Positions 27,701-38,160 of a stretch of 64,000 bases of DNA are shown in pieces (positions within the stretch are counted from its first letter, which is position 1; every line of letters begins with the position of its first letter). The notes beneath the pieces were generated by a model. It had not been told where the DNA came from and ran no database searches. It saw only the letters and a list, made by a program, of their open reading frames with translations. Origin of the DNA: Ziziphus jujuba (taxonomy: Eukaryota > Streptophyta > Magnoliopsida > Rosales > Rhamnaceae); assembly GCF_031755915.1 (NCBI RefSeq), contig NC_083390.1:20197501-20261500 (forward strand), given 5' to 3'. Position numbers and translations under genes: made by a program.

Positions 27701-28814
27701 TTTCTTAAAAACATCTCAATCGGGTAAGTCAAATGAATTAAAAAAAAAATACATATATACGATGGTTGCGTAATACCATGTACATTATATATTGTGATGC
27801 AAATTAAATTAAATTAAATTACATTTCTTAAGCTTCGCAAAACAAAACTCATCGAATTTTGCCCAATTGAAAAGGTTAACGTATTACCAAGAAAATTTGT
27901 TAATTTGCATTATTACCGCGAAACCAGCAAGCATCTTCCTAAATATTATATTTTGAATTGGAACAGAGCAATACGTGGTATTTCATATTTTTGGCTGTTT
28001 TCGACTCGGTCATTTTGGCCATAATAATGTGCCAAATATTCAAACCACGATTGGAGGACTAGCACTGCCAGGATTGAATAAACTTGGGGTGGACTTGGCT
28101 CAATTTGATTCGGTTTTGAACAAGTTCGAGATAATACAACCGATTAAACTGAAAAAGAAAGAAGAAATAAATAAATAAAAAAAACACTGAAGTTGATAAT
28201 TATCCAATTATCCAATCCATCTATGATTTGTCTAGATTGGATAGGTTAGTCGGCTTCCGATTAGGTCCAAAATAAACTTTATATTTATTTATTTTTTGTT
28301 TAAAATAGTTTTATACTTATCTAATTTAACAGTTGTAAGAAATGTTAGACTGCCGTTAATTATAAAGTTACATATTTCAAAAAAAAAAATAAAAAAAAAT
28401 CAAATTATATGCTGGCTGGAGAGGCAATTCATTGTGGGCCGAATTAGATTTCTGGACCAATTAGTCTAGATGTTCAACATAGAGGCTTTAGCCATTTATA
28501 AGTCTAAGGCTGATGGGTCATCACATGGGTAACAATCCATGTAATTGCTAGGCCCAAGGCTCTCTGAGGCCTAACAGACAATCAGGGGCATTACTGTCAT
28601 TGTACAAGAACAGTCTAACAAACTTCCCTCCCCGTAACTAATTTCAGATTCCCACTATGACACATCAGCAATCCTTCCCGCCAATTCACTTCCTTCAATT
28701 TTACCTCATATGCCACTGCTCGGCCTTCAAAGTTTTAAAACGCAGCGAAACAGAGAGAGCAAAATCACAACCCTGAAACCAAAAACTACCTTCAGAGCTC
28801 TCTCTCCCTCTCCA
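24705..28814. other. Intergenic region and FLA promoter side, no gene recognised
   Basis: About 4.1 kb of AT-rich DNA with poly-T tracts and no frame with family motifs. The last 400 bp upstream of the FLA start become less AT-rich and contain GGCC/GGCCC motifs (28436-28572). I see no clear TATA box before 28815. Confidence 0.55.
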
Positions 28815-29879
28815 ATGGCTTCCTCGTTCCTTATCTCTCTCTTCCTTCTCTCTCTAGTTTCTCTCTCCTTCGCCCAATCCTCCGATACCCTCATGGACGC
28901 TGCCGAGATCCTCTCCGATTCCGGCTACGAATCCATGGCTCTGACCCTCGAGCTCGCCTCCAAAGGAGTAATTCCAGTCACACCCTCTCTCACCGTCTTT
29001 GCTCCGGCAGACTCAGCCTTCACACATTCCGGTCAACCCCCATTGACCATCCTTCAATATCATCTTCTTTCACTCGCTTTCTCATACCGATGCCTCCAGT
29101 CGCTACCTTTCGGGGCAAGAATTCCAACGATGCTCGCCAATCACTCTCTGATCATCACTACGGCTCTATCCGACTCCAGAATCTCGATCAACAATGTCAG
29201 GGTTAATGGGTCGCCGATTTACGACGATGGGTCGCTTATAATCTTCGGAATCGACCACTTCTTCAACCCCTATTTTCGGGTTTCGGATCCGAAGAATCGG
29301 ACCAAGAACGTGAAAGATCGTGTATGTGTTCGATCCAATTCGAGTTATATGATGGAATTAAAAGTCGATCATCACCATCCTTTTGATGAAGCTTGTGCGG
29401 TGATGAGATCCAGAGGGTGCTCTGTTATGGCGTCGTTGCTTGAAATGCAATTTATCGGTTTCAAGGACCAAAGTCACCAAACCATGTTGACCATCTTTGC
29501 TCCTATTGATCAAGCTATGGTGAATCAGAAAACCAATGTGAGCGAATTCTCGTCGATCTTTCGCCGCCATATCATACCCTGCAGGCTTCGGTGGAGGGAT
29601 TTGGTGGATTTTGTAGATGGAACGGAATTACAGAGCAATTTGGAGGGGTTTACGATCAAGATCACCGGATCTTCTAAAGGATTGAGGATCAACGGCGTTC
29701 CAGTGATTTTGCCGGACATGTATCACAATGATTGGCTTGTGGTTCATGGGATCAGTGAGATTCTTGAAGGGCCAAAGCATGAAGAAAAAGTGCCTGAGTC
29801 TTTCTATGGATTTGGTAACGAAAACGAGGAGAACACCAACACCGTAGCCCACTACCATTTCTCTGTTTTCAGGTCTTGA
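28815..29879 (+). CDS. FLA: Fasciclin-like arabinogalactan protein, FLA20/21-like, single exon
   Basis: An intronless frame of 354 residues from ATG 28815. The upstream in-frame ATG at 28710 would place 35 non-secretory residues before the signal peptide, so 28815 is preferred. Residues 1-20 form a signal peptide (MASSFLISLFLLSLVSLSFA, cleavage before QSSD). Two FAS1 domains follow, with H1 motifs LTVFAPADSAF at 59-69 and LTIFAPIDQAM at 225-235; the second ends near the H2-like region DWLVVHGISEIL. N-glycosylation sequons are visible (NHS, NRT, NSS, NVS). There is no Pro/Ala/Ser-rich AGP stretch and no hydrophobic C-terminal GPI signal, consistent with the divergent group containing Arabidopsis FLA20/21. 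The expected location is cell wall or apoplast, with a role in adhesion (family knowledge). A broken copy of its second domain lies at 47.53 kb. Confidence 0.9.
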   Translation: MASSFLISLFLLSLVSLSFAQSSDTLMDAAEILSDSGYESMALTLELASKGVIPVTPSLTVFAPADSAFTHSGQPPLTILQYHLLSLAFSYRCLQSLPFGARIPTMLANHSLIITTALSDSRISINNVRVNGSPIYDDGSLIIFGIDHFFNPYFRVSDPKNRTKNVKDRVCVRSNSSYMMELKVDHHHPFDEACAVMRSRGCSVMASLLEMQFIGFKDQSHQTMLTIFAPIDQAMVNQKTNVSEFSSIFRRHIIPCRLRWRDLVDFVDGTELQSNLEGFTIKITGSSKGLRINGVPVILPDMYHNDWLVVHGISEILEGPKHEEKVPESFYGFGNENEENTNTVAHYHFSVFRS

Positions 29880-30820
29880 AGATCTGGGTAGCCCCTTATC
29901 TCTCTGCCATTGATTTTTAGTTTCAGTTGAAAAAGTTAAATTTGTCACTGTGAATGCATGGTTTGGGTGTAGTTTTTCTCTACTGTAAATTTCTTTGCAT
30001 GAGGTTGTATGTCTGTTTGAGATCGATGTTTGTTTTTTCTAATCGCTAATCTTTTTAGTAAATGTGTTTTCTCTTTTTTGATGCCAATCTTTTTTTCGCC
30101 ATTGGTGATAAAGTACAATTTTCTTTATATTTTGAGAAATTTTAATAGCCAAATTTTTGTTGCCAAGAACTGAATTAAGATTGGGTAAAGAACGTAATCA
30201 GAGAGGTAAAAGAGCTGCAATCATTAATACATCTCAATACATACAATGTCTTAATAAAGGAAATAAATTTTATCATGTCTTAAAATTAAAACAAAAAAAG
30301 GTTAAAAGTTCAAAGTTTATTCTTACGGAGTGATTAGGTGCACCAAGTATGGCCAAGAGCACCTAAAAGATCCAAGCATTGTAAGCGTTTTTGTTATTAT
30401 TGGCTTCATTACCTGGAATCATCATATATAAAAAGATTCATTAGCACATGATATAAAGTTAAGGGGTCACATATAATTTATTACTTAAAAAATAATAATT
30501 TATAATCTATACAAATACAAAAGTAAATCTACAAAACATGCAAAGTAAAAATTAAGTTAAAATAATTCTTTTGTTGCAATGAGACCATTTGCCATACAAC
30601 GGGCCAGAATGAATTGTTATATGGACTTTTTTTTTTTTTTTTTTAAATGTTGGAATATATATAGAAAGTCTTGTCTTAACCAACACACAGTCTATATATC
30701 TTTATAGCAAATAATAATAATAATAAAACTGACCGTCTGTCATTTTAGCAAAGCATTAATAATAATAATAATTATAATACCTCTAGCTCATTCTAACACT
30801 TGGATGATCAGTCCCCCCAG
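29880..30820. repeat. FLA 3' flank, founder copy of a duplicated module
   Basis: Non-coding sequence after the FLA stop. The part from about 30055 to 30450 (aaatgtgttttct, caaatttttgttgcc, gattgggtaaag, attattggcttcattacctgg) recurs in diverged form at about 35770-36130 and 47765-48200, with the last part also near 39790-39900. It marks the 3' boundary of the duplicated FLA unit. Confidence 0.6.
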
Positions 30821-30833
30821 TTCATACTACGTA

Positions 30834-31518
30834 GACCTGGGAATTTGGATCATGACACGACGACACGACTCGAAAACGACACGGAATAAATGGGTTTGGG
30901 TTTATTATAAATGGGTTCGGGTCATAATTGGGTCAACCCGTTTAACACGATTATTAATCGTGTCATTTTCGGGTTGACCTGTTTAACTCGAAATTGACCC
31001 GTTACGACCCATTTATTAAACGTGTCAGTTTCAATCCGACACGATTATATACCTATTACAACCCATTTAAATTTAATTTTAAATTAATATTTTATCACTA
31101 ATATAATATTTAATAACTAAAAAATATTATAAATTAAAAATTTTATAAAAATAATTTTCTATTACTAATTTTTTAAAAACAAAAAATACATCTTTAATAA
31201 AACAAAAACATAAAAATAAAAATAAAAATAAAAAAATTTTCGGGTTAATAGGTTAATTTTCAGGTTAACGGGTTAATAGGTTAGTTTTCGGGTTAATAGG
31301 TCAATTTCAGGTTAACGGGTTAATAGGTCAACACGACCCATTAAAATAATCGTGTTAAACGGGTCGTGTCGTGTTGACCTGTTTATAAACAGGTCGGGTT
31401 AGTGTTTTAGGTACCTGACACGATTAATAAATGGGTCGTGTTCGGGTTAGGCATTTTTGACACGATTATTAAATGGGTTGACACGAACACGACCCACCAA
31501 CCCGAATTGCCAGGTATA
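30834..31518. mobile_element. Non-autonomous DNA transposon with 10-bp flanking duplications and fold-back interior
   Basis: The element is bounded on both sides by the direct repeat atactacgta (30824-30833 and 31519-31528). Its ends are inverted: acctgggaatttgg on the left and the reverse complement acctggcaattcgg on the right. Subterminal regions are packed with complementary motifs such as gacacgac, cacgattat, gggtcgtgt and ggttgac, so the strands can fold back. The middle is AT-rich. The part at about 31243-31330 is a short-period tandem repeat of cgggttaataggt-type units. There is no coding capacity. The 10-bp duplication suggests a MULE-like or hAT-like element, but the superfamily is not certain. 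Confidence 0.7.
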
Positions 31519-32189
31519 ATACTACGTACTTTCCTTATCCGTTGCGCGGCCCAAAGCCACGTGTATAATTGATATTTCCAAAGGGGAAGCACATTACAAT
31601 AGTGACCGGGTAAATAGGAGGGAAATGATGAAAAAGTGAGAAAGGGATGATGGTCTTGCTGAATTTGGACACAAAGATAATCTTGTTCACACCGCTTAAC
31701 ACATTGAATAAGATGTCGAATATTGCAATTTGCAGCATTTCAAATGCAAACTAATATACTCAAGGCACAAACTGAAAATTTAATGTAAGTAAAAATGAAT
31801 ATAGAAACCTGGCCATGGAAGTGTTCCCTCTACTCATTTCTCATTTTCATCAAATTCTGAACCCAAAATGTAGTACATATATCCATTCAATTTCATATAT
31901 TGAAAAACATCTTAACCATGCTCTCATACGTACTAACACTTGTGCGCTCACTTATAAAAGCTTCCTGTGCAAGAAAATTAAACTTCTTGCACAGAAACAA
32001 CGATTTTCTAACAGCCAAAATCCCAAAAATTTAAGTGCAAGCATCAATTAAGAAAACCGAAACATTTGAGTTTTGTTCAAAAACCAATTTCGTAGCATGT
32101 TTGTTAAAGCAATCAAGTTTGACATTATTATCATTTTCTGCATCAGCAATTAATCAAAGAAAAAAAAAAACTTTTTATTTATAAAAATA

Positions 32190-33191
32190 TCTTACACGGG
32201 AAGCCGGTTTTGCGGTGTGACTACTACAGTACTGCCACGACGGTGGTGGGGGATTAGCCTGCTCAAAATACGAATGGCCAGAAGAATTTTATATAGCAGC
32301 CATAGACGGAGTGCGGTAAGCGACACAATCCAAAAGGCTAAAATGAACCATCCAAGAAGAGGAGCAAGGACGAGTAAAAGCATAATCAAAGGCAACGCTA
32401 CCACAAAAAAGTATAATTTTATACATAATTGGAGCATAATAATTCTCGTTTGGAATATTGGGTACCATATGCTATTATGTACGAAATGTCATAGATAACT
32501 GTTAACAAAATATAAATAAAATAAAAAATTTATTTTTTTATAAATTTAAAATTTTAAAATTAATAATAATTAAATATGATATAATAATTAAATAATTATA
32601 AATTCAAAATTTAACAATTCTATTCAATAAATTATTAAAAAAAATTAAAAATATATATAAAAATTTAAAAATAAAAAACTTAAAAAAAAGACGGACCTAC
32701 ATGTCTGTCACGGGAAATTAGCTTAAGCTTTGGCATGGTTTTAGGGTGTGCATCATAGGCTGACAGATTTTTTTCCCTCGTACATCAAGTCCAGCAAAGC
32801 CACCAAAATGGCCATCAGAGTGGCCAAAATCTGAACCGTGCTCATCATCTGCTTACTCCTTGCACAGAGCTGTGTGATGCAGATAGCTCCAAGTCGACAA
32901 GTTTTTCAGCTTTTGAAACAAAAATTATTATTCAACTATTGTCGCTATTTAAACTTTGCCGTCAATTTGGAAATATTTAACGCACAGCAACGACAATGCT
33001 ATGTAATTATTGGCGACTTCCTCACGGGTCCATGTGGCTAGCTTCCATTGGCTGAATTCATGAAATGTGGAGCCACCAATGGAGAGGCTGGCCGCATGGT
33101 ACGCTGTACGTGACACAGCCTTTTTGTTCTTTTGATCCTGAAGATCCGCTGCAATCCAAAAGGAAATCCTAGAAGTGCTCGTGGCTTCCAT
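32190..33191 (-). pseudogene. Broken copy of the array membrane-protein gene
   Basis: Three pieces lie in order on the minus strand. At 33191-33010 a frame starting MEATSTSRISFWIAADLQ looks like an upstream exon. At 32848-32700 the peptide MSTVQILATLMAILVALLDL matches the start of the copy at 37.9 kb, but an extra base near 32755 shifts the frame before YDAHPKTM, which matches FDTHPTIM there. At 32437-32192 the peptide LIMLLLVLAPLLGWFILAFW matches the second membrane segment (LIMLLLIIAPDIGWFIVALW). An AT-rich stretch (32500-32690) replaces the segment between them. The protein family is unrecognised. A spliced functional gene is unlikely given the frameshift and the missing middle. Confidence 0.6.
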
Positions 33192-33228
33192 CCTTGAAGG
33201 AAAAAAAAAAAAAAAAAAGAATGAAATA

Positions 33229-33259
<31 letters not shown>

Positions 33260-34217
33260 CCTTATGGTTTTTGGAGATCATATCTAGGCAGCCTTCAAAT
33301 TCCATGTCGTTTTAATTAATTAATTTATTTATTTTTTAATGCAAATTAACAATACAGTTTTCATTTTTCAAGGATCAGATATACTAAGTCATAAGTTCAA
33401 ATCCATGATTAGTCTAATGATATATACTAAAATTAATCTATCACAACCATAAATACTATTATTTTTATTATTGCATAGCTCCCAAAAAAAAAAAAAAAGG
33501 AAATATATATTGTTATTGTTTACTTAATATTGTTTCTGATCAAGTAGGGGTTTTCAATTGATCACTGATCTCTTGGAGAATTTTAGTTGATTTTCATCTA
33601 AGAAAATTTTTACATGTATATATATATATATATAAATCCTTTGATCCATTCAAATATATGTATTCGATATGGCTCATATTTTTAATGTCAGATAAATTTC
33701 ATTTAGACTTCTTAAATGTTGTCATAATTATGCTTATAATTTTTAAGTATAAAAAATTAACTGATAAAAGCTAGCTTATGAGTGCCGAATATGATCTTTT
33801 ATAAATATGAATTATGAATCTAATTATAATTAAGATAAAACTGAAAATATGCAAACAAAAATTTTCCTTTTAATGTGACAAGAGATGGTTGTAATATTAT
33901 AGATAAAATGGATCTGCCGTGCCTCTTAAGGTTCATCCTTTTGTCGTTCACATTTGTCGTACTCAAAGCACATTATGAGGAAGTTATGCATCATTTTCCA
34001 CCGGTTTGTCTTTGACCTAAGCATAGTTAGGGGAAGGAGTATTTGAATATATAACATTATATATTATATAGTAAAAAATGATATGATAAAGAACTTGTGA
34101 AGAAGAATTATGAGAGCTAACATTTATAATTATCAAATTTATATGATTTTTACGATTTAAAAGTTGTAATAACTATCTTTTATAATCTCTATTCCTCGTT
34201 TATATTGTATGTGTATG

Positions 34218-34258
<41 letters not shown>

Positions 34259-35500
34259 AAAGAGAGAGGGATAAGAAGAAGGATGGAGTTTGAGAGTTAA
34301 TTAAAGGTTGGCAGTTGAAGATGGCCAGCTCCAACTCCTAGCTCTTGTGTTATTCGTCGCTAGTTCAAATTCTTTTTATTTCAGCTTTTCACAAAATGAT
34401 TTTATATCATGAATAGTTTAGTAATACGGTTGGTCTGTAATTTTTGATTTTTATTTTTCGACCTAATTATATGTAGTTTATTTATCTAAAATATTCATTA
34501 GCTGCAGTTAGAGTTCATTATTGTAGGATTTTTAATTAGCTATGAAGTTATGGGAGAAAAAAAACATGAACACCAAATTGTATACACCTTCAAATTGCTT
34601 CTTTTTTTCTTTCCCCCCTATGTTTCGAGTTTATATTTATTTGAAATGTAAATTAAAGAGGGTTTTATTGAGGCCTAACAGGATCATGGGTTTTAATTAT
34701 CTCGGTTTTACTTCTTGTCTTCTCTTTTTATTGTACAACTTTTTTCTTAATTTTAATTTATTCTGGCTAGGGAGTGCCACTACAGGTGTGATGTTACAGC
34801 GGTAACTTTTCTCTTGCAACTTTTTCTGAAAAGAAGTTATTTGAGGTGTAAAAATGAAAACTGAATTTCTTTTATCTTTACATTTTATAAAACTACAAGA
34901 ATGCAAACCTCGTGAAGATAAAAATACCATGGAGAGTAAATTTAAAACTTTGTATTTGTCAAAAAAAAAAAAAAAAAAAAAGGAAAAGAAAAAAAAAAAG
35001 ACCGCAGATTCTCTGATATCTAAAATGAAAAATATGGGCCCAATTGCATCAAGCATAGCTTGCTTGACCCAAACGGAAGTTCAGTTTATGGGCTCAGTAT
35101 GTGATTAAACTGAGTCTGTTATAAAGTAAAGGCCTCAACATACTGGCCTAAAAGGTATGTATAAATAGTGGAAAAACCACGACTTTACACAATGTATGTA
35201 TTTTTTTTTTATTTTTTATTTTTTATAATGTGAATGTTTAAAAATATGACATTTAAAAAAAAAAAAAAACTATTGTTTTTGTATAATCATATTAATAATG
35301 ACTTCTTAAAAAATGGTCATATTTTAAAACTTCCGCATAATAAAAAGGTATAAACGTCCGTCTGTACAATAGAACGATTCTAATATATATATATATATAT
35401 ATATAGAGGTATGGATATATTATATTTTTATGTGTATAAATGAATTTTAAAAAAGAAAACATTTGAGAACTGTTTGCTAGTTATTTGAAATCCCAAGAAA
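33192..35500. other. Intergenic, microsatellite-rich, nothing recognised
   Basis: AT-rich DNA with (AT)n tracts near 33228-33252, 33619-33633 and 34219-34255 and poly-A near 34961-34998. No frame shows a family motif. Confidence 0.6.
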
Positions 35501-35514
35501 AACAAATAATAAAA

Positions 35515-36240
35515 CGGCAAAATATTAACGAAACAGAGATTTGAGTTTGGTTCAAAATCTAATGGATCATGTAAAAGTCCAACAATATCATTTTAGCATC
35601 AAACTGCAATAAAAAATTTGAACCTTTTAAATTTACCATCTAACCCCACACTCTTCAAACACTGAGAAACAGGGGCAGTATTTCACCTCCACCCGCAACC
35701 AAAAAAAAAAAAAAAAAAAAAAGGGAAAAAAATGAAAAAGAAAAAAAAGCTCTCTTTGCAAATTTATCTATATTTTGAGGGATTTTAATTAGTAGCAAAT
35801 CTGTTGACGTGGTCTGAAGATTGGGTTAAGACGCAAACGAAAGATACATGAGGAATAAGAAAGCTGTAATAATTAGATCATCAGAGCTAGGAGCTACCGT
35901 AAAGAAAGTTCATACAACTTCGTTTCAGTTCTAATTGAATTTAAAGCCAATTTAATCCTCAGTAAGTCTTTGAAATAGTATAATAATGACGTCTTAAACT
36001 GGAAAAAGCTGAAGTCCGAGTTCTTCCATCGGGATGCCAGTCCACCACTGCCAAGAGCAGCATCTAGAATTCAATCATCCGAAGCATCTTCATTATTATT
36101 GGCTTCATTACCTGGAGGCACCATGTACACACCAATGAGTATATGATAAACTCGTACAGAAGCACAAGCTAATCCTTTTCTTTTTACCTGGAAGCACCAT
36201 GTATACTATGCTAGAGGGTATATCCTTTTCTTTTTAGACT
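35515..36240. repeat. Array module: membrane-gene 3' flank followed by FLA 3' flank copy
   Basis: At 35530-35620 the sequence aaacagagatttgagtttgg and the following text match the 3' flank of the membrane-protein copies at 32.04, 36.87, 37.39, 46.27 and 56.28 kb. At 35770-36130 gagggattttaattagtagc and attattggcttcattacctg match the FLA 3' flank at 30.1-30.4 kb. No coding part of either gene survives here. Confidence 0.6.
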
Positions 36241-36570
36241 GAGTAATGGCATTTAGGAAAATCCCAAAAAATAGAGACGTTCTAAACAGACTAGTCTTTT
36301 TTTTTTGATGAAAGTTCTAAACAGACTAGTTAATGCTATTTTGACACCACAAACTTATTTTATCAAATTATGCATACATAGTTCAATAGTGTGATTTTCG
36401 CAAAATAACGCTATTCATGTAGTTATGCTTAATTGTATCATGATCCAAAAGAACGACATAGATATTCACATTGATGTGGGATCACAGAGGATAGGCAAGA
36501 AGAGACAAAGATAACTTGAAATATACATGGAAAAGGAGAAGAAACAAAAGAAAGCGGCACATAACTGGGC

Positions 36571-36648
36571 TTTAGGGATATTTTAATTCATTTAAGGCAC
36601 ACAAAATTTATGACCAAACATGCTAGACAGCAACTTAGCCCAAAAATA

Positions 36649-36680
<32 letters not shown>

Positions 36681-37640
36681 GTACTAGACATCAAGTCTTG
36701 AAATTAAGAATACGACTAAAAGGAGATGGTGGAGTAGTCTAATAATAACATATCCCAGGGAGTAGTCGAGGGAAGTCCTACCAATATATATGGATCTTCA
36801 TAATATATCAGCGTATTTCTAATTACTAGCAAATTCCTAAACAGAGCAAGCATAAATTAGGAGTCCAAGTCACTTGAGTTTTGTTCAAAAGCCAATGGAT
36901 AAATTTCATTTTCTAAAGAAATCAAGCCCATCAATAATATCGTTTTTCACCGAAATAAATAAATATCACAAAAACTTTTGCTCATTAATATCCTTACACA
37001 TTTGGCCCCAAAGTTTGAAGACAAATTCCCCTGCTACTAGAAAACGAGAAGAAACAAATGAAATGGGTATATAACTTAAAATCAATACTATAGTTGCTAA
37101 TGGGTCATGAAGGATTTAGGGATATTTTATTTCATACAAGGGACACAAAATCCATGACCAAACATTTATACTAGACCGAAAGAAATAATAATAATAAAAA
37201 TAAATACTAGACAGCAAGTCTTACATGAAATTAAGAAAATGACTAAAGGAGATGGTGGAGAAATTTAAAAATAACATATTCCAAGAAGGATTGGAGGAAG
37301 TCGTACCTATATATGGATGTTCATAATATATCAGTATATTTCAAATTATTAACAAATTCCAAAACAGAGCAAGCATAAATTGTGGAAACAAAGTAACTTG
37401 AGTTTTGATCAAAAGCCAATAGAGATGAACTTGAATTTCTAAAGAAAACAAGCCAAACATTGACATCATTTTGCGCATCATCAAGATACATATATCACAA
37501 AAACTTTGGCCATTAATAATATCCTTACCCCACAGTTGGCGCCAAAATTTGATGACGAATTCCCCGGCTAAACGTGAGAATGGCCAGATGCCATCAATAA
37601 GAAGCTTGACAAGGCAAGCAACCCACAGGGCTACGATGAA
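36571..37640. repeat. Tandem duplication, about 544-bp period, covering the 3' end of the membrane-protein gene
   Basis: Sequence from 36571 (tttagggatattttaattca) is repeated from 37115 (tttagggatattttatttca). Shared marks in order are the aaaataatan tract, agacagcaa or agacatcaa followed by gtcttg, ggagatggtgga, catatcc or catattcc, atatatcagngtatttc, and the gene's 3' coding end. The 36.85-37.06 kb copy encodes only the last residues (EFVFKLWGQMCKDINEQKFL, then stop), matching EFVIKFWRQLWGKDIINGQ in the full copy. Confidence 0.8.
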
Positions 37641-37925
37641 CCATCCAATATCAGGAGCGATGATGAGTAACAGCATAATCAAGGCAAGACTTGCAGAATA
37701 GAGAGTAGCTTTGGACACGATTCCAGCATAACCTGCATGGTGTTCATGATGCAGTGATAGTCCATGAGCTACACTAAAAATTCCATAAAACACAAAAGCA
37801 GCACAAGAGATAAGCATGATCGTGGGATGCGTATCGAAGGGTGATACATCCTTCCCTTGATACTTAAGGTCCAACAAAGCCAACATTGTGGCACTCAGAG
37901 ACGCAAATGTGTTGTTCAAGTTCAT
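37341..37925 (-). CDS. Small membrane protein of unknown family (best-preserved array copy)
   Basis: A continuous frame of 194 residues from ATG 37925 to the stop at 37341. I do not recognise the family. Visible features: a short N-terminal helix (ASLSATMLALLDLKYQGKD), a conserved DTHPTIML segment, a hydrophobic span at about 35-56 (IMLISCAAFVFYGIFSVAHG), a His-rich loop LHHEHHAGYAG at 58-68, and a long hydrophobic span at about 77-108 ending in a basic stretch. The bases just upstream on the coding strand (CCATTTCCAG) resemble a splice acceptor, so an upstream exon may exist. After residue about 142, a one-base loss relative to the copy at 36.9 kb (AAAG for AAAAG) removes the ancestral stop and adds about 50 unrelated residues. 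It may be a gene with an altered tail or an early pseudogene. Confidence 0.5.
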   Translation of the reverse strand: MNLNNTFASLSATMLALLDLKYQGKDVSPFDTHPTIMLISCAAFVFYGIFSVAHGLSLHHEHHAGYAGIVSKATLYSASLALIMLLLIIAPDIGWFIVALWVACLVKLLIDGIWPFSRLAGEFVIKFWRQLWGKDIINGQSFCDICILMMRKMMSMFGLFSLEIQVHLYWLLIKTQVTLFPQFMLALFWNLLII

Positions 37926-37930
37926 CTCGT

Positions 37931-38160
37931 CTTGAACTCGCTGGAAATGGCACACTTAGTAAGCTCCCTTTCCTTCTGCTAACAACGGCTCAATATATTA
38001 GTAGTTCATCTTGGGCTTAACATTGAGCAGGCATCAGCGTGCATCGCCATCGGCTCACACTCACTGGCTTTTATCGGCTTGAACTCACTGGAAATGGCAC
38101 AATTAGTAAGCTCCCTTCCCTTCTGCTAACAACAGCTTAATATATTAGTTCATCTTCGGC
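37931..38160. repeat. Partial duplication of about 85 bp flanking the membrane-protein gene, with tcggct motifs
   Basis: The segment at 37931-38018 (cttgaactcgctggaaatgg onward) recurs at 38078-38160 (cttgaactcactggaaatgg onward) with a few substitutions and a small indel. Between and beyond the copies the motif atcggct(t/c) recurs at about 38049, 38074, 38202 and 38263. Both copies keep the CCATTTCCAG acceptor-like sequence on the minus strand. Confidence 0.75.

Noticed and set aside
29358..29948. Several minus-strand frames
   Set aside because: Antisense shadows of the FLA coding sequence.
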